The position numbers were made by a program, and so were the translations under genes. A DNA stretch of 64,000 nt from Hymenobacter sedentarius (GTDB taxonomy: Bacteria > Bacteroidota > Bacteroidia > Cytophagales > Hymenobacteraceae), in assembly GCF_001507645.1 (NCBI RefSeq), contig NZ_CP013909.1:1674001-1738000 (forward strand), written 5' to 3'. The notes under the pieces were generated by a model. It had not been told where the DNA came from, did no database searches, and worked only from the letters and a program-made list of their open reading frames with translations. This document shows positions 1 through 8,511 of this stretch, one piece after another (position 1 is the stretch's first letter; the number at the start of each line of letters is the position of its first letter).

Positions 1-1
1 C

Positions 2-559
2 CTGCTCGACGCCGGCATCCAGGTGAAAATCAACGCCGTGGTAATGGACGGGCAGAACATCGACGACCTGGTTCCGCTGGCCGACCTCAGCCGCGCCCTG
101 CCCGTCGACGTGCGTTTCATCGAGGAAATGCCCTTCAACGGCGGCAGCCACGAGGCCGGGCCGGCATCGCTGCCGTGGAACCACGTGCGCATCCGCCAGC
201 ACCTGGAAGCTCATTTTGGGGAGCTTACGCCGGTTCCCATGCCCGCCGGAGCCACGGCTTCCGACTATTCTATTGCCGGCCACCAGGGCCGCGTGGGCAT
301 CATTGCGGCGTATTCGCGCACCTTCTGCGGCACCTGCAACCGCCTGCGCCTCACGGCCGAAGGCGGCATCAAAACCTGCCTCTACGACCAGGGCGTGCTC
401 GACGTGCGCGCCCTGCTGCGCGGCGGCAAAGACGACGAGCAGATTGTGGCCGCCCTGGCCGCCGCCTTCCGCTTCCGGGCCGCCAATGGCTTCGAAGCCG
501 AGCGCCAGCGGCCGCTGCACCAGCTCAGCTTCGAAAGCATGGCCACTATCGGCGGCTAA
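2..559 (+). CDS. moaA: GTP 3',8-cyclase MoaA, C-terminal part (5' end outside window)
   Basis: MoaA is the radical-SAM enzyme that, with MoaC, converts GTP to cyclic pyranopterin monophosphate, the first step of molybdenum cofactor synthesis in the cytoplasm. Only the C-terminal 185 or so residues are present; the frame is open to the window edge, so the N-terminal radical-SAM CxxxCxxC motif lies upstream. What is visible is diagnostic: the second iron-sulfur site, FCGTCNRLRLTAEGGIKTC, has the exact C-x2-C-x13-C spacing of the GTP-binding [4Fe-4S] cluster, and the protein ends in the conserved double glycine (ATIGG). It fits with the molybdate transporter at 6042, fdhD at 18724 and the molybdoenzyme at 20431. 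Confidence 0.95.
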   Translation: MLDAGIQVKINAVVMDGQNIDDLVPLADLSRALPVDVRFIEEMPFNGGSHEAGPASLPWNHVRIRQHLEAHFGELTPVPMPAGATASDYSIAGHQGRVGIIAAYSRTFCGTCNRLRLTAEGGIKTCLYDQGVLDVRALLRGGKDDEQIVAALAAAFRFRAANGFEAERQRPLHQLSFESMATIGG

Positions 560-620
560 GACTTGTGTTGATCTGCTTTCGTAATGGCTTCAGCTCAATT
601 TGGGCGTTAGCGTCTTGCCA

Positions 621-1412
621 ATGAAAGCGGTACTGATGATTGTAGGCATTGGGCTGGTGCTGTATGTGGCGCTGGCCTGCTTGCTTTATTTCAGGCAGGA
701 AAGCCTGCTGTTCTTCCCCACGCGCCTGCCAGCCGACTACCAGTTTCATTTCCCCGGCAAGTTTGAGGAGCGCTGGGTGACCACCGCCGACGGTACCCGC
801 CTGCACGGCCTCTTGTTTGGGGCACCCCATTCCAAAGGCCTTATTTTCTACCTGCACGGCAACGGCGGCGCCCTCGATAGCTGGGGCCGCGCCGCCGAAA
901 CCTACACCCGTCTGCACTACGACGTGTTCATGCTCGACTACCGGGGCTACGGCAAAAGCGGCGGCAAAATCACGAGCCAAGCCCAGCTCTTGGCCGATGT
1001 GGACGTCGCCTACCAGCAAATGCTGACGCATTACCCCGAAAGCCAGACCGTGATTCTGGGCTACTCCGTGGGTACGGGCCCGGCCACGCGGCTGGCCGCG
1101 CGGCATCATCCCAAGCTGTTGATTCTGCAGGCGCCCTACTTCAGTTTGCGCGACTTGGCCAAGCGGCTGTTTCCCTTCGTGCCGGGCTTCCTGGTGCGCT
1201 ACCCGCTGCCCACCAACGAGCTGATTGGGCAAGTGAAGTCGCCCATCGTGCTGTTTCACGGCGACCAGGACGAGGTGATTTACTTCGAGTCGTCGCTCAA
1301 GCTCAAGGCCTTGCTCAAACCGTCGGACAAACTCATTGTGCTGCGCGGCGAAGGCCACAACGGCATCACCGACAATCCGGTGTATCGGCAGGAGCTGGCC
1401 AAGCTGCTGTGA
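621..1412 (+). CDS. alpha/beta hydrolase, membrane-anchored, S33/YfhR-like
   Basis: A 263-residue serine hydrolase of the YfhR/BEM46 type. Residues 1-24 form a hydrophobic N-terminal anchor. The oxyanion segment YLHGNGG, the nucleophile elbow GYSVGTG (Ser149), the acid in HGDQDEV (Asp217) and the base in GEGHNG (His246) give a complete triad. I start at the ATG at 621; an in-frame TTG at 600 would add seven residues with no family resemblance. The substrate cannot be told from sequence. It stands alone, 61 bp after moaA and convergent with the next gene (13 bp between stops). Confidence 0.85.
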   Translation: MKAVLMIVGIGLVLYVALACLLYFRQESLLFFPTRLPADYQFHFPGKFEERWVTTADGTRLHGLLFGAPHSKGLIFYLHGNGGALDSWGRAAETYTRLHYDVFMLDYRGYGKSGGKITSQAQLLADVDVAYQQMLTHYPESQTVILGYSVGTGPATRLAARHHPKLLILQAPYFSLRDLAKRLFPFVPGFLVRYPLPTNELIGQVKSPIVLFHGDQDEVIYFESSLKLKALLKPSDKLIVLRGEGHNGITDNPVYRQELAKLL

Positions 1413-1425
1413 GCTACGCGCTGCA

Positions 1426-1809
1426 TCAGAACATGCCATTTTCGTTCTGGGCTATTTCGGGCACTTCCTGCAGCACGTCCCAGTGCTCCACGATTTTGCC
1501 ATTGGCATCGAACCGAAAAATGTCCATGCCGGCGTAGTCGTGGCCGCCGGGCCAGGTCTGGTGGCAGTGCAATACCACCAAGTCGTTTTCGGCCACGGCG
1601 CGCACCACGCGCATGTGCTTGCCGGGGTACTCGGCCTGCATGCGCAGGAAATACGTGAGGAAGCCCAGCTTGCCATCCTTCACGTGCGGGTTGTGCTGAA
1701 TGTACTCGTCGCCCACGTAGCGCTCCAGCGCCTCGGCCGGCTGGCAGTCGTTGAACATCAGCTCGTAGAAGGCAATGGCGTTCTGCTTGTTGCGGTCCTG
1801 TGGGGTCAT
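1426..1809 (-). CDS. SnoaL-like / nuclear transport factor 2 fold protein
   Basis: A 127-residue single-domain protein of the SnoaL-like (NTF2 fold) class, usually cytoplasmic and often annotated as ester cyclase or predicted SnoaL-like aldol condensation enzyme. Recognisable family stretches are the N-terminal helix NKQNAIAFYELMFN, the RYVGDEYIQHNP segment and the C-terminal sheet DIFRFDANGKIVEHWDV. The ATG at 1809 (MTPQDRN) is chosen over an upstream in-frame start that would add 19 poorly folding residues. It is divergent from the MFS gene at 1963 across a 153 bp gap. The reaction is unknown. Confidence 0.8.
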   Translation of the reverse strand: MTPQDRNKQNAIAFYELMFNDCQPAEALERYVGDEYIQHNPHVKDGKLGFLTYFLRMQAEYPGKHMRVVRAVAENDLVVLHCHQTWPGGHDYAGMDIFRFDANGKIVEHWDVLQEVPEIAQNENGMF

Positions 1810-1949
1810 GGTTTCGGAGCGGGAACGTTTGTTGGAAGTGGGCCACGGCTTTTGCCAAAAAAGCAACTACTGCGCGCCGGCCGGCGTTGGGGGAGCTTGT
1901 AATTTGCTAAAAAATAGTGTGAGAAGGCCCCAGCCCAGCGCTCGGGCCG

Positions 1950-1956
1950 AGGAGGT
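1950..1956 (+). promoter_or_regulatory. Perfect Shine-Dalgarno sequence (AGGAGGT) before the MFS gene
   Basis: AGGAGGT sits six bases before the ATG at 1963. Bacteroidota genes rarely carry a strong Shine-Dalgarno sequence, and I saw no comparable match before the other genes here, so this one stands out. Confidence 0.6.
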
Positions 1957-1962
1957 ATACTT

Positions 1963-3123
1963 ATGATTTCATTGACTACAACGGCCCCGCCCATTTCCCG
2001 AAAAGCCCACCGGTTGGCGGTGGGCGCTTTGTTTTTTCTGTTAGGCCTGTGCTTTGCCAGCTGGGCCTCGCGCATTCCGAGCGTGCAGCAGCGCATGGGC
2101 ATTTCGGAAGCACAGTTGGGCCTGCTGCTGCTGGCGCTGCCCATTGGGCAGCTGCTGTCGTTGCCCCTCACCGGGTGGCTGGTGGCCAAGGAGGGCAGCC
2201 GCAAGGTGGTGCTCTGGGGCGTGGGGCTGTACGCAACGGCACTGCTGGGCCTGGGCTGGGCCAGCAGCCTCTACCAGCTGCTGCCGTGCCTGGTGCTGTT
2301 TGGGGTGGGCGGCAACCTGACCAATATCTCGGTGAACACCCAGGCCGTGGGCGTGGAGCGGCTCTACAAGCACAAGCCCATTATGGCCTCGTTTCACGGG
2401 CTGTGGAGCCTGGCGGGGTTTGCGGCCGCCGCGGTGGGTTCGTTCATGATTGGCCACGCCATCACGCCAGGCTGGCATTTCGTGCTCATTGCCTTGTTTA
2501 TCATGGCCGGTCTGGCGGTGAGCGCCGGCTACACCGTGCGCGAGGATACCGGCGTCGACCCCAACCAGCCCATTTTCGTGAAGCCCGACAAGGAGCTCCT
2601 GGGCCTGGGCGCCATTGCCTTTTGCGCCCTCATCTGCGAAGGGGCCATGTTCGACTGGAGCGGGGTGTATTTCAAAAAGGTCATTCAGGCCGATAAGGCC
2701 TGGGTGGGAGCGGGCTACACGGCCTTCATGAGCACCATGGCCCTGGGCCGCTTCGGGGCCGACTGGCTGGCCGCGCGCCTCGGAGCCAAGCGCGTGATTC
2801 AGCTCAGCGGCCTGCTCACGGCCACGGGCCTGCTGATTGCGGTGCTGCTGCCCACGCTGGTCACGGCCATGCTGGGCTTTCTGCTGGTGGGCTTTGGCAC
2901 GTCGTCGGTGGTGCCGCTGGTGTACAGCGCGGCCGGACGCTCCAAGCACATGTCGGCCGGCATGGCGCTGGCCTCAGTTTCGACCATTGGCTTCCTGGGC
3001 TTTTTGCTAGGGCCGCCGGTTATCGGGCTAGTGGCCGGGGCCACGAGCCTGCGCGTGTCGTTTGCTTTAATTGCCTTTATGGGGCTGTGCGTATCGGCCG
3101 TAGCAACGCGGGTGCGGGTGTAG
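1963..3123 (+). CDS. MFS transporter (YbjJ/FucP-like)
   Basis: A 386-residue inner-membrane protein with about 12 hydrophobic segments and a short central loop (about residues 188-207). The segment after helix 2 (WLVAKEGSRKVVLWG) is the MFS loop between TM2 and TM3. The N-terminal half (SWASRIPSVQQRMGISEAQL) resembles the YbjJ-type subgroup of sugar or drug carriers. The substrate is not evident. The start is well supported by an unusually strong Shine-Dalgarno sequence. It is alone on its strand and followed by a long inverted repeat at 3145-3285. Confidence 0.85.
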   Translation: MISLTTTAPPISRKAHRLAVGALFFLLGLCFASWASRIPSVQQRMGISEAQLGLLLLALPIGQLLSLPLTGWLVAKEGSRKVVLWGVGLYATALLGLGWASSLYQLLPCLVLFGVGGNLTNISVNTQAVGVERLYKHKPIMASFHGLWSLAGFAAAAVGSFMIGHAITPGWHFVLIALFIMAGLAVSAGYTVREDTGVDPNQPIFVKPDKELLGLGAIAFCALICEGAMFDWSGVYFKKVIQADKAWVGAGYTAFMSTMALGRFGADWLAARLGAKRVIQLSGLLTATGLLIAVLLPTLVTAMLGFLLVGFGTSSVVPLVYSAAGRSKHMSAGMALASVSTIGFLGFLLGPPVIGLVAGATSLRVSFALIAFMGLCVSAVATRVRV

Positions 3124-3144
3124 CTTGCTGCCTAGAAAACAGAA

Positions 3145-3285
3145 TATCATGCTGAGCGCAGCGAACCGAAGGTCGGCGCAGCCGAAGCATCTCGACCGCG
3201 CAACTAATCCCAACAATTGAGCTACTATTGAGGTAAAGATGCTTGGCTATGCCGACCTTCGGTTCGCTGCGCTCAGCATGACGTT
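3145..3285. repeat. Inverted repeat, GTCATGCTGAGC family
   Basis: Arms 3148-3178 and 3251-3281 are perfect 31-base reverse complements, followed inward by GAAGCATCTC-type ends. The loop holds an AACTAAT...TTGAGCTACTA segment shared with other copies (12300, 37119, 38273, 49620, 58152). It lies downstream of the MFS gene. Confidence 0.85.
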
Positions 3286-3347
3286 CTTGAGCGTAAACAC
3301 ACTCTACAAGCCAACTACAACCCCAATCAAAGCCCACTCAAAACTCC

Positions 3348-3725
3348 ATGGAAGTAACTCAATCCGTCACCAAATACACCTGGGACGACATGCCGAAAGA
3401 GCAGTTGTCGGACCAGTTATCCCGCCGCCTCATCACGGGCAATGACATGATGCTGGCTCACGTTTACCTCAAAAAAGGCTGCGTTGTGCCCCTGCATCAC
3501 CATATCAACGAGCAGATAACCTACATTCTGGAAGGCGCCTTGCGCTTTCATATTGGGTCCGAAGACGGCGAGGAAGTCATCGTGCGGGCGGGCGAGGTGC
3601 TGCACATTCCGTCTAACGTGCCGCACACGGCCGAGGCGCTGGAAGACACGCTCGACGTGGATATTTTCAGCCCTCCGCGCCAGGACTGGTTGGATAAATC
3701 CGACGATTACCTGCGCCAGAAGTAG
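3348..3725 (+). CDS. Cupin domain protein
   Basis: A 125-residue single-domain cupin. Motif 1 is PLHHHINEQITYILEG, with probable metal ligands His50, His52 and Gln56; motif 2 is GEVLHIPSNVPHTAE, with His93. Small cupins of this type bind a metal and act as dioxygenases, isomerases or sensors; nothing here decides which. The stop is followed only 4 bp later by the SDR gene at 3730, so the two are almost certainly cotranscribed and may act on one substrate. Confidence 0.88.
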   Translation: MEVTQSVTKYTWDDMPKEQLSDQLSRRLITGNDMMLAHVYLKKGCVVPLHHHINEQITYILEGALRFHIGSEDGEEVIVRAGEVLHIPSNVPHTAEALEDTLDVDIFSPPRQDWLDKSDDYLRQK

Positions 3726-3729
3726 CCCT

Positions 3730-4521
3730 ATGGACCTCGGATTGCAAGGAAAAGTAGCCCTGGTGGCAGCCGCCAGCAAGGGCCTGGGCCGCGCCGTGGC
3801 CGGAGAACTGGCCGCCGAAGGCGCCTCGCTGGTGCTGTGCGCCCGCGGCGAAGAAGCCCTTCAGGAAACCTGCGCCGCCATCACGGCTGCCACGGGCGTG
3901 CCCGTGCTGGGCGTGGCCGCCGACGTGGCCAACCCGGCCGATGTCGCCCGCGTGGTGCAAGCCGCCATGGAGCGGTTTGGGCGCGTCGATATTCTGGTAA
4001 CGAACGCCGGCGGACCGCCCGCCGGCACCTTCGACACGCTGACCCGCGAAATGTGGGAATCGGCCACGCACTTGCTGCTCACGAGCGTGGTGGAGCTCAC
4101 GCGCGCCGTGCTGCCCGGCATGAAGGAGCGCGGCTGGGGCCGCATTTTGAACGTGACGTCCATCGCCGCGAAGCAGCCGGTGGATAACCTGCTGCTCTCG
4201 AACAGCCTGCGCGCCGCCGTAACCGGCATGGCCCGCACCCTGGCCAACGAAGTGGCACCATTCGGCGTCACGGTCAACAACATCTTGCCCGGCTACACCC
4301 GCACCGAGCGGGTGGTGAACCTGGCCGACGCCGTGGCTGCGCGCGATGGCATCTCGGCCGCCGACGCCACGGCCCGCTGGGAAGCCGAAATTCCCATGCG
4401 GCGCCTGGGCGAGCCCCGCGAATTCGCAGCACTGGCCGCGTTCCTGTGTTCGGAGCGGGCCAGCTACATCACCGGCAGCTCCATTGCCGTAGATGGCGGC
4501 TGGATTCGCTCGCTGCTGTAG
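3730..4521 (+). CDS. SDR family oxidoreductase with atypical active site
   Basis: A 263-residue short-chain dehydrogenase/reductase-fold protein. The cofactor loop is AAASKGLGRA (a TGxxxGxG variant), followed by the NAGG strand (TNAGGPP) and the C-terminal ITGSSIAVDGGW. Ser144 in NVTSIAA matches the catalytic serine, but the usual YxxxK is replaced: at that spacing the sequence reads LLLSNSLRAA, with Ser157 and Arg161 where Tyr and Lys normally stand. Some SDR subgroups carry this variant. It may still bind NAD(P), but activity should not be assumed. It is translationally close to the cupin gene (4 bp). The ATG at 3730 follows the cupin stop and begins a normal SDR N-terminus. Confidence 0.88.
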   Translation: MDLGLQGKVALVAAASKGLGRAVAGELAAEGASLVLCARGEEALQETCAAITAATGVPVLGVAADVANPADVARVVQAAMERFGRVDILVTNAGGPPAGTFDTLTREMWESATHLLLTSVVELTRAVLPGMKERGWGRILNVTSIAAKQPVDNLLLSNSLRAAVTGMARTLANEVAPFGVTVNNILPGYTRTERVVNLADAVAARDGISAADATARWEAEIPMRRLGEPREFAALAAFLCSERASYITGSSIAVDGGWIRSLL

Positions 4522-4559
4522 CTATAGGAGAGTAGTGGATAGAAGCCAAACCAATAAAA

Positions 4560-4600
4560 GAACGTCATGCTCATCTGGCGTCCGCGCAGTCGAAGCATCA
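4560..4600. repeat. Half copy of the GTCATGCTGAGC-family repeat
   Basis: One arm only. Its variable centre (ATCTGGCGTCCGCGCAGTC) is the same as that of the right arm of the full repeat at 12300-12410, read on the other strand, so the two copies share a subtype. No partner arm was found nearby. Confidence 0.6.
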
Positions 4601-4644
4601 CCGATTCATTAACTCAAACAGGAGCTTCTAAGCGCGTTGACCAA

Positions 4645-5940
4645 CTACCCTTGCTCTAGCAAATCGGGTAATCCTGCTTCATTAAATAGAATTCGACCGA
4701 TTTTCAGCCGTGACCAGCCGCGTTTGAGTTGGTAGGGAAAGAAGGGTGTGCCATCGGTCAGAACGCAATCGATGTGGTAACTGTCCACGGCCGTTTGAGT
4801 ATTGTCGGCGACGTGGTGCTCCAGCTGGCTAAGGTGGGTTGAGATGAAGAAAACTCAATTTGGAAAGCGCGCCAGGCCGTTGATGGTAGCACGGGTAATG
4901 TCGAGCGCGTCATCTGGGTTGGTGCCGCGAAACAGCTCGTCAAAAACAGCAAAGCATTTTTGGGAGCCGGAGGCATTCTCGAGCACCGTTTTTAGGTGCA
5001 GCAGCTCGGTCATGAAGTGACTATAGCCGCTGCGCAGATTGTCGTTGAGGTTGATGGACACGGCAATGGTGTCGAAAAAAGGCAGTACGCACGTCGTGGC
5101 CGGCACGACGAAACCCAGGTGTGCCAAGTAAACGTACAAGCCCAGCGCCTTTAGCAGCGTTGATTTACCGGCCATGTTGGGTCCCGTGAGCAAGAACACG
5201 GTTTCGTTCTCGGGCTGCTGAAAGGTGTTCCGTACTGGATTGCCTATTGCCGGATGATAGAGCCCGTCTACCGCAAAGGCGGATTTGTGGAAAGTCGGCG
5301 TGCAAAAAGAGTGTTTCAACGTTGCTTTCGTAATCGACCAGTAGGCCTCAAACAGGAACAGAAATTCCCAAAAGGCCTGAATCTCTGCGGCCGGTATGGA
5401 CCCGAGGGTGCAGGTGAGCTGCACGGTTTGCGTCACGGAAAAGGTATTTTCCCGGATGCTCTCAGCGTACAGTCTCAGGTTGAAGCCTTCTAAAAAAAGC
5501 CTTGCTGACGCCAGCTGCAAAGCAAATGATTCTGGGAAATCAGTAGGCTTAATTTGTCGGAAATACCGCTCGTGCAAGCTGCTAAATAACAGCACCAGCT
5601 GAATCAGTGATGCTTGCGTGCGGTGCTTGTGCTCTTCTGACCAGAAGTAGCCCAGCCGCGCACTTATAGGGTCAGATTTTAGCAGCGTCCGGCCACTTTT
5701 CAAATCGCCTAGAAAGGCCTGTGTTTCGCGCTGGTATAGGGTCGAATAAGAGAATTCCCCCACCACAGTCCAGTTTCGGCGAAATCCTTGCAGGATGCGC
5801 TGACGCTCCAGAATGGATGTTGCTGAGCCGGGCGGCTGTCGAAACAAGCATAGCAGGGCAGCTTCGCCCTGCTCGGTGTGCGTGGAGTTGAAAAGGGGTA
5901 GTACGTCGGCCTCAATGTTCAGGTCCTAGACGAGCAGCAT
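4645..5940 (-). pseudogene. MutS-family ATPase, disrupted by two in-frame stop codons
   Basis: About 432 codons in one frame encode a MutS-like protein: helical lever domain, Walker A (TGPNMAGKST), the SGYSHFMTEL segment and Walker B (FAVFDELFRGTNP). The frame carries TGA at 4857-4855, directly after GLARFPN, yet it goes on in the same register with the expected H-motif (ISTHLSQLEHH) and an intact C-terminus ending at TAG 4647-4645. A second in-frame TAG lies at 5928-5926, four codons after the ATG at 5940, and the codons after it (DLNIEAD) still look like family sequence. There is no frameshift. The longest remaining open piece, 5847-4855, lacks an ATG and the H-motif. This is the small MutS-like family common in Bacteroidota, not MutS itself. 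Recent inactivation or sequence error are both possible. Confidence 0.8.
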
Positions 5941-6041
5941 GGCTAAGTGAAAAAGGTCAGCCGTTGGGGCGTGGACGCCAACACTGCATAATACTGAAGA
6001 TTACAAAACGCCAATCATTCCCTTAATCCAACTGGAGAAGT

Positions 6042-7226
6042 TTACTTCCCCAACTCAACCCAGCCGCGCTTAATGGCATAGTACAGCGCCGTGCCGACCA
6101 CCAGCCCCACCAGGTAGCCGTAGGGCAGCCCGGCGCAGAGCAGCCCCACCAGCAGCGCCACCAGCAAATCGGTGCGGCTGCCGCTGATGTCGCGTAGCAA
6201 GGCAGCCAGCGTCAGGGCTTCGAACAACAGCAGCACGCCCAGAATTGGGAGCGGAAATATCTGCACCACCTGCTGAAAACCCTGACTGAAAAACAGCCCC
6301 AGTACCAGAAATAGGCACCCGTACAGCACCACCGAGCCGCCCGTGCGCGCCCCAAACGCGTAGTGCCCCACCATACCGCCCGAGCCGTGGCACACCGGAA
6401 AGCCGCCCAGAAACGGATTCACCAGGTTCATGAGCGAGTAGGTAAAGCTGATTTGCCGTACGGTGAGGCCGCGCTCCGGGAAATAGTCGGCCGCAATCTG
6501 GCGGGTGGCCAGCACCGAGTTGCCCAACGACAGCGGAATCTGAGGCAGCGCGAGCAGCAAAGCTCCCGTGATGATGTCAGCCCGCTCGGGTAGGTGCCAG
6601 GTGGGCAGGTGCAAGCCAATGGCCCGCTGGGCCGTGGCCAGGTCCAGTTTGAACACCAGGGCGTAGCCCACGCCCAGGGCAATGACGAGCAGGGCGGCCG
6701 GCCAGCGGCGATTGCCCAGCAAGGCCACGATGATGAGAAAAGCCACGGCCGCCAGCGCGTAGCCCGCCAGGCCATCGGCCGCCACGTACTGTTTCAGGGC
6801 CAGCGTGGCCAGCTGCAGCGCCAGCCCAAACTGAATGCCGCGCACCACGGGCTTGGGCACCAGCCGCGCCAGCGCATCAATCAGCCCGGTTATCGACAGC
6901 AAAAACATGCTGACCCCAATGGCCAGCCCCCCGCCGAAAATGACCCGGCCGGGAATCTTCTGGGCAATAACCAGCGCCGCAAACGCCTTGAGCGGCTGCA
7001 CCGGCATGGGCATGCGGTACCACAGGCCGGAGAATACCTGCATCAGCCCAAACAGGATGAGTACCCCGGCGCTATCCACGCCCGAGGCGGCAATGACGCC
7101 GATGAGCAGCGGCAGGTCCGTGCCAAGGTCGCCAAACGCCCCGGCCAGTTCGTTGCGGTCGAACCGGAGGGACGGGCGGGCGGGAGCGGGGCAGGGCTCG
7201 GCTTGGGTCAGGGTTGAAGGTTCCAC
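6042..7226 (-). CDS. Molybdate/sulfate transporter, MOT1 family
   Basis: A 394-residue polytopic membrane protein with about 10-12 hydrophobic helices. The N-terminal signature ELAGAFGDLGTDLPLLIGV, the MPMPVQPLKAFAA stretch and the later GGFPVCHGSGGMVGHYAFG are typical of the MOT1 (SulP-related) molybdate importers. With moaA, fdhD and a molybdopterin oxidoreductase in the same window, molybdate is the likelier substrate, though sulfate cannot be excluded. Translation appears to begin at GTG (7226). The gene follows the hydrolase at 7309 in the same direction with an 82 bp gap. Confidence 0.85.
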   Translation of the reverse strand: MEPSTLTQAEPCPAPARPSLRFDRNELAGAFGDLGTDLPLLIGVIAASGVDSAGVLILFGLMQVFSGLWYRMPMPVQPLKAFAALVIAQKIPGRVIFGGGLAIGVSMFLLSITGLIDALARLVPKPVVRGIQFGLALQLATLALKQYVAADGLAGYALAAVAFLIIVALLGNRRWPAALLVIALGVGYALVFKLDLATAQRAIGLHLPTWHLPERADIITGALLLALPQIPLSLGNSVLATRQIAADYFPERGLTVRQISFTYSLMNLVNPFLGGFPVCHGSGGMVGHYAFGARTGGSVVLYGCLFLVLGLFFSQGFQQVVQIFPLPILGVLLLFEALTLAALLRDISGSRTDLLVALLVGLLCAGLPYGYLVGLVVGTALYYAIKRGWVELGK

Positions 7227-7308
7227 AGCAGCAAAGGTCGGGCGGGAAAATCAGCTGTGCCAGGCGCGCTCCTAAATCGCCGGCGGTCGTTCCGCACTGG
7301 CGGCCGGC

Positions 7309-8295
7309 TCAATCCCGAAAAAAGGCCTGGAAATGGGCCAGCACCGCTTCGGGGTGCTCCTCGGGCAGGAAGTGGCCGCAATCCAGGGCTTCGCCCGACA
7401 CGGTGATGGCCTTGGCCTGCCAGGTGGCAAGTACGTTCCAGAGGCGGGCCACCGTGCCCCGGGCGCCCCACAGGACCAGCAGCGGGGCCGTCACGCGGTG
7501 CCCGGCGGCGGCGTCGGCCCGGTCGTATTCGAGGTCAATGCTGGCGGCGGCGCGGTAGTCCTCGCACACGGCGTGAATGGTGGCCCGGCAGCCGTAGCAG
7601 CGCAGGTACTCCTGCAGGGCGTCGGGCGCGATGGCGTCGGGCGTTTTGTTCTGCACAGCGAGGTGATGCTGCAGGTAATAGGCCGGGTCGAAACCAATCT
7701 GGTTCTCGGGCACGGGGAAGGGTTGAATCTGAAAAAACCACCACACGTAGCGCGTCGCAAATTCCTGGCTGGTGTCGTCGTACATGGTCAGGGTGGGGGC
7801 GATGTCGAGCACACACGCTTTGCGCACGGCGCCGGGGTGGTCGAGGCACAGGCGGTGCGCCACACGCCCGCCCCGGTCGTGCCCGGCCACAAAAAAGGTG
7901 TCGAAGCCGAAGTGGGCCATCACCTCCACCTGGTCCTGGGCCATGCTGCGGAAGGAATAAGGGCCGTGGTCGGGGCTGCTGGCCGGCTTGCTCGAATCGC
8001 CGTAGCCGCGCAAGTCGGGCAGCACCACCGTGTAGTCGCGCGCCAGCTTGCCGGCAATCTTGTGCCACATCACGTGGGTTTCAGGGTGTCCGTGCAACAG
8101 CAGCAGTGGGGGCCCGCTGCCGCCCCGCAGCACGTGGATGGTGGCCCCCGCCGTAGCCACGGCATGCACCGTGAAACCCGGAAAAAAGTGCGCTTCCACG
8201 CCCGGCGGCATCGGGGCCGGCAGTTCGGGTAGCTGCGCGTACCCCGGCGAGGTGGGCGATACGGCCGGCGTGCGGTCGGGGTAATGGGGGTTCAT
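7309..8295 (-). CDS. Alpha/beta hydrolase, fluoroacetate dehalogenase-like
   Basis: A 328-residue cytoplasmic hydrolase. The HGHP oxyanion segment (68-71), the nucleophile in GHDRGGR (Asp140) and the terminal base in DCGHFLPEE (His308) fit the haloalkanoate/epoxide hydrolase clan with an Asp nucleophile. Arg141 and Arg144 lie in the DRxxR pattern that holds the substrate carboxylate in fluoroacetate dehalogenases, and the cap contains FFQIQPFPVPEN. From memory of the family, the halide pocket carries His-Trp; here the corresponding pair reads Trp185-Trp186, so true dehalogenation is uncertain. The ATG at 8295 is preferred to an earlier start that adds 27 residues overlapping a repeat. Confidence 0.8.
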   Translation of the reverse strand: MNPHYPDRTPAVSPTSPGYAQLPELPAPMPPGVEAHFFPGFTVHAVATAGATIHVLRGGSGPPLLLLHGHPETHVMWHKIAGKLARDYTVVLPDLRGYGDSSKPASSPDHGPYSFRSMAQDQVEVMAHFGFDTFFVAGHDRGGRVAHRLCLDHPGAVRKACVLDIAPTLTMYDDTSQEFATRYVWWFFQIQPFPVPENQIGFDPAYYLQHHLAVQNKTPDAIAPDALQEYLRCYGCRATIHAVCEDYRAAASIDLEYDRADAAAGHRVTAPLLVLWGARGTVARLWNVLATWQAKAITVSGEALDCGHFLPEEHPEAVLAHFQAFFRD

Positions 8296-8370
8296 GGCGG
8301 GTGATGAGGTTTGGCGTTTGCGGCCGATGATAATTGGTAAAACCAAACCTTCTACTGATAATAATAAGCC

Positions 8371-8486
8371 CGTCATGCTGAGTTTGCCGAAGCATCTCTA
8401 CTGCTCCGCATGACAGACCGATTAGAGAAGCTTGCCAACAAAGCGGGCGAGATGCCGAGATGCTTCGACTGCGCTCAGCATGACAG
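8371..8486. repeat. Imperfect GTCATGCTGAG-family inverted repeat
   Basis: Left arm at 8371-8397 (CGTCATGCTGAGTTTGCCGA) and right arm at 8452-8486 (GATGCTTCGACTGCGCTCAG). The middle is disturbed: the arms' centres no longer match fully and a second partial GCATGACAG end lies inside. It lies between the dehydrogenase stop and the hydrolase start. Confidence 0.65.
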
Positions 8487-8511
8487 GCAGTTTACAGTTC
8501 AGCATACCCGT

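Noticed and set aside
4855..4857. The in-frame TGA in the MutS-like gene could be a selenocysteine codon.
   Set aside because: I saw no SECIS-like hairpin after it, the family position is not a redox site, and a second stop lies near the start, so decay or sequence error is more likely.
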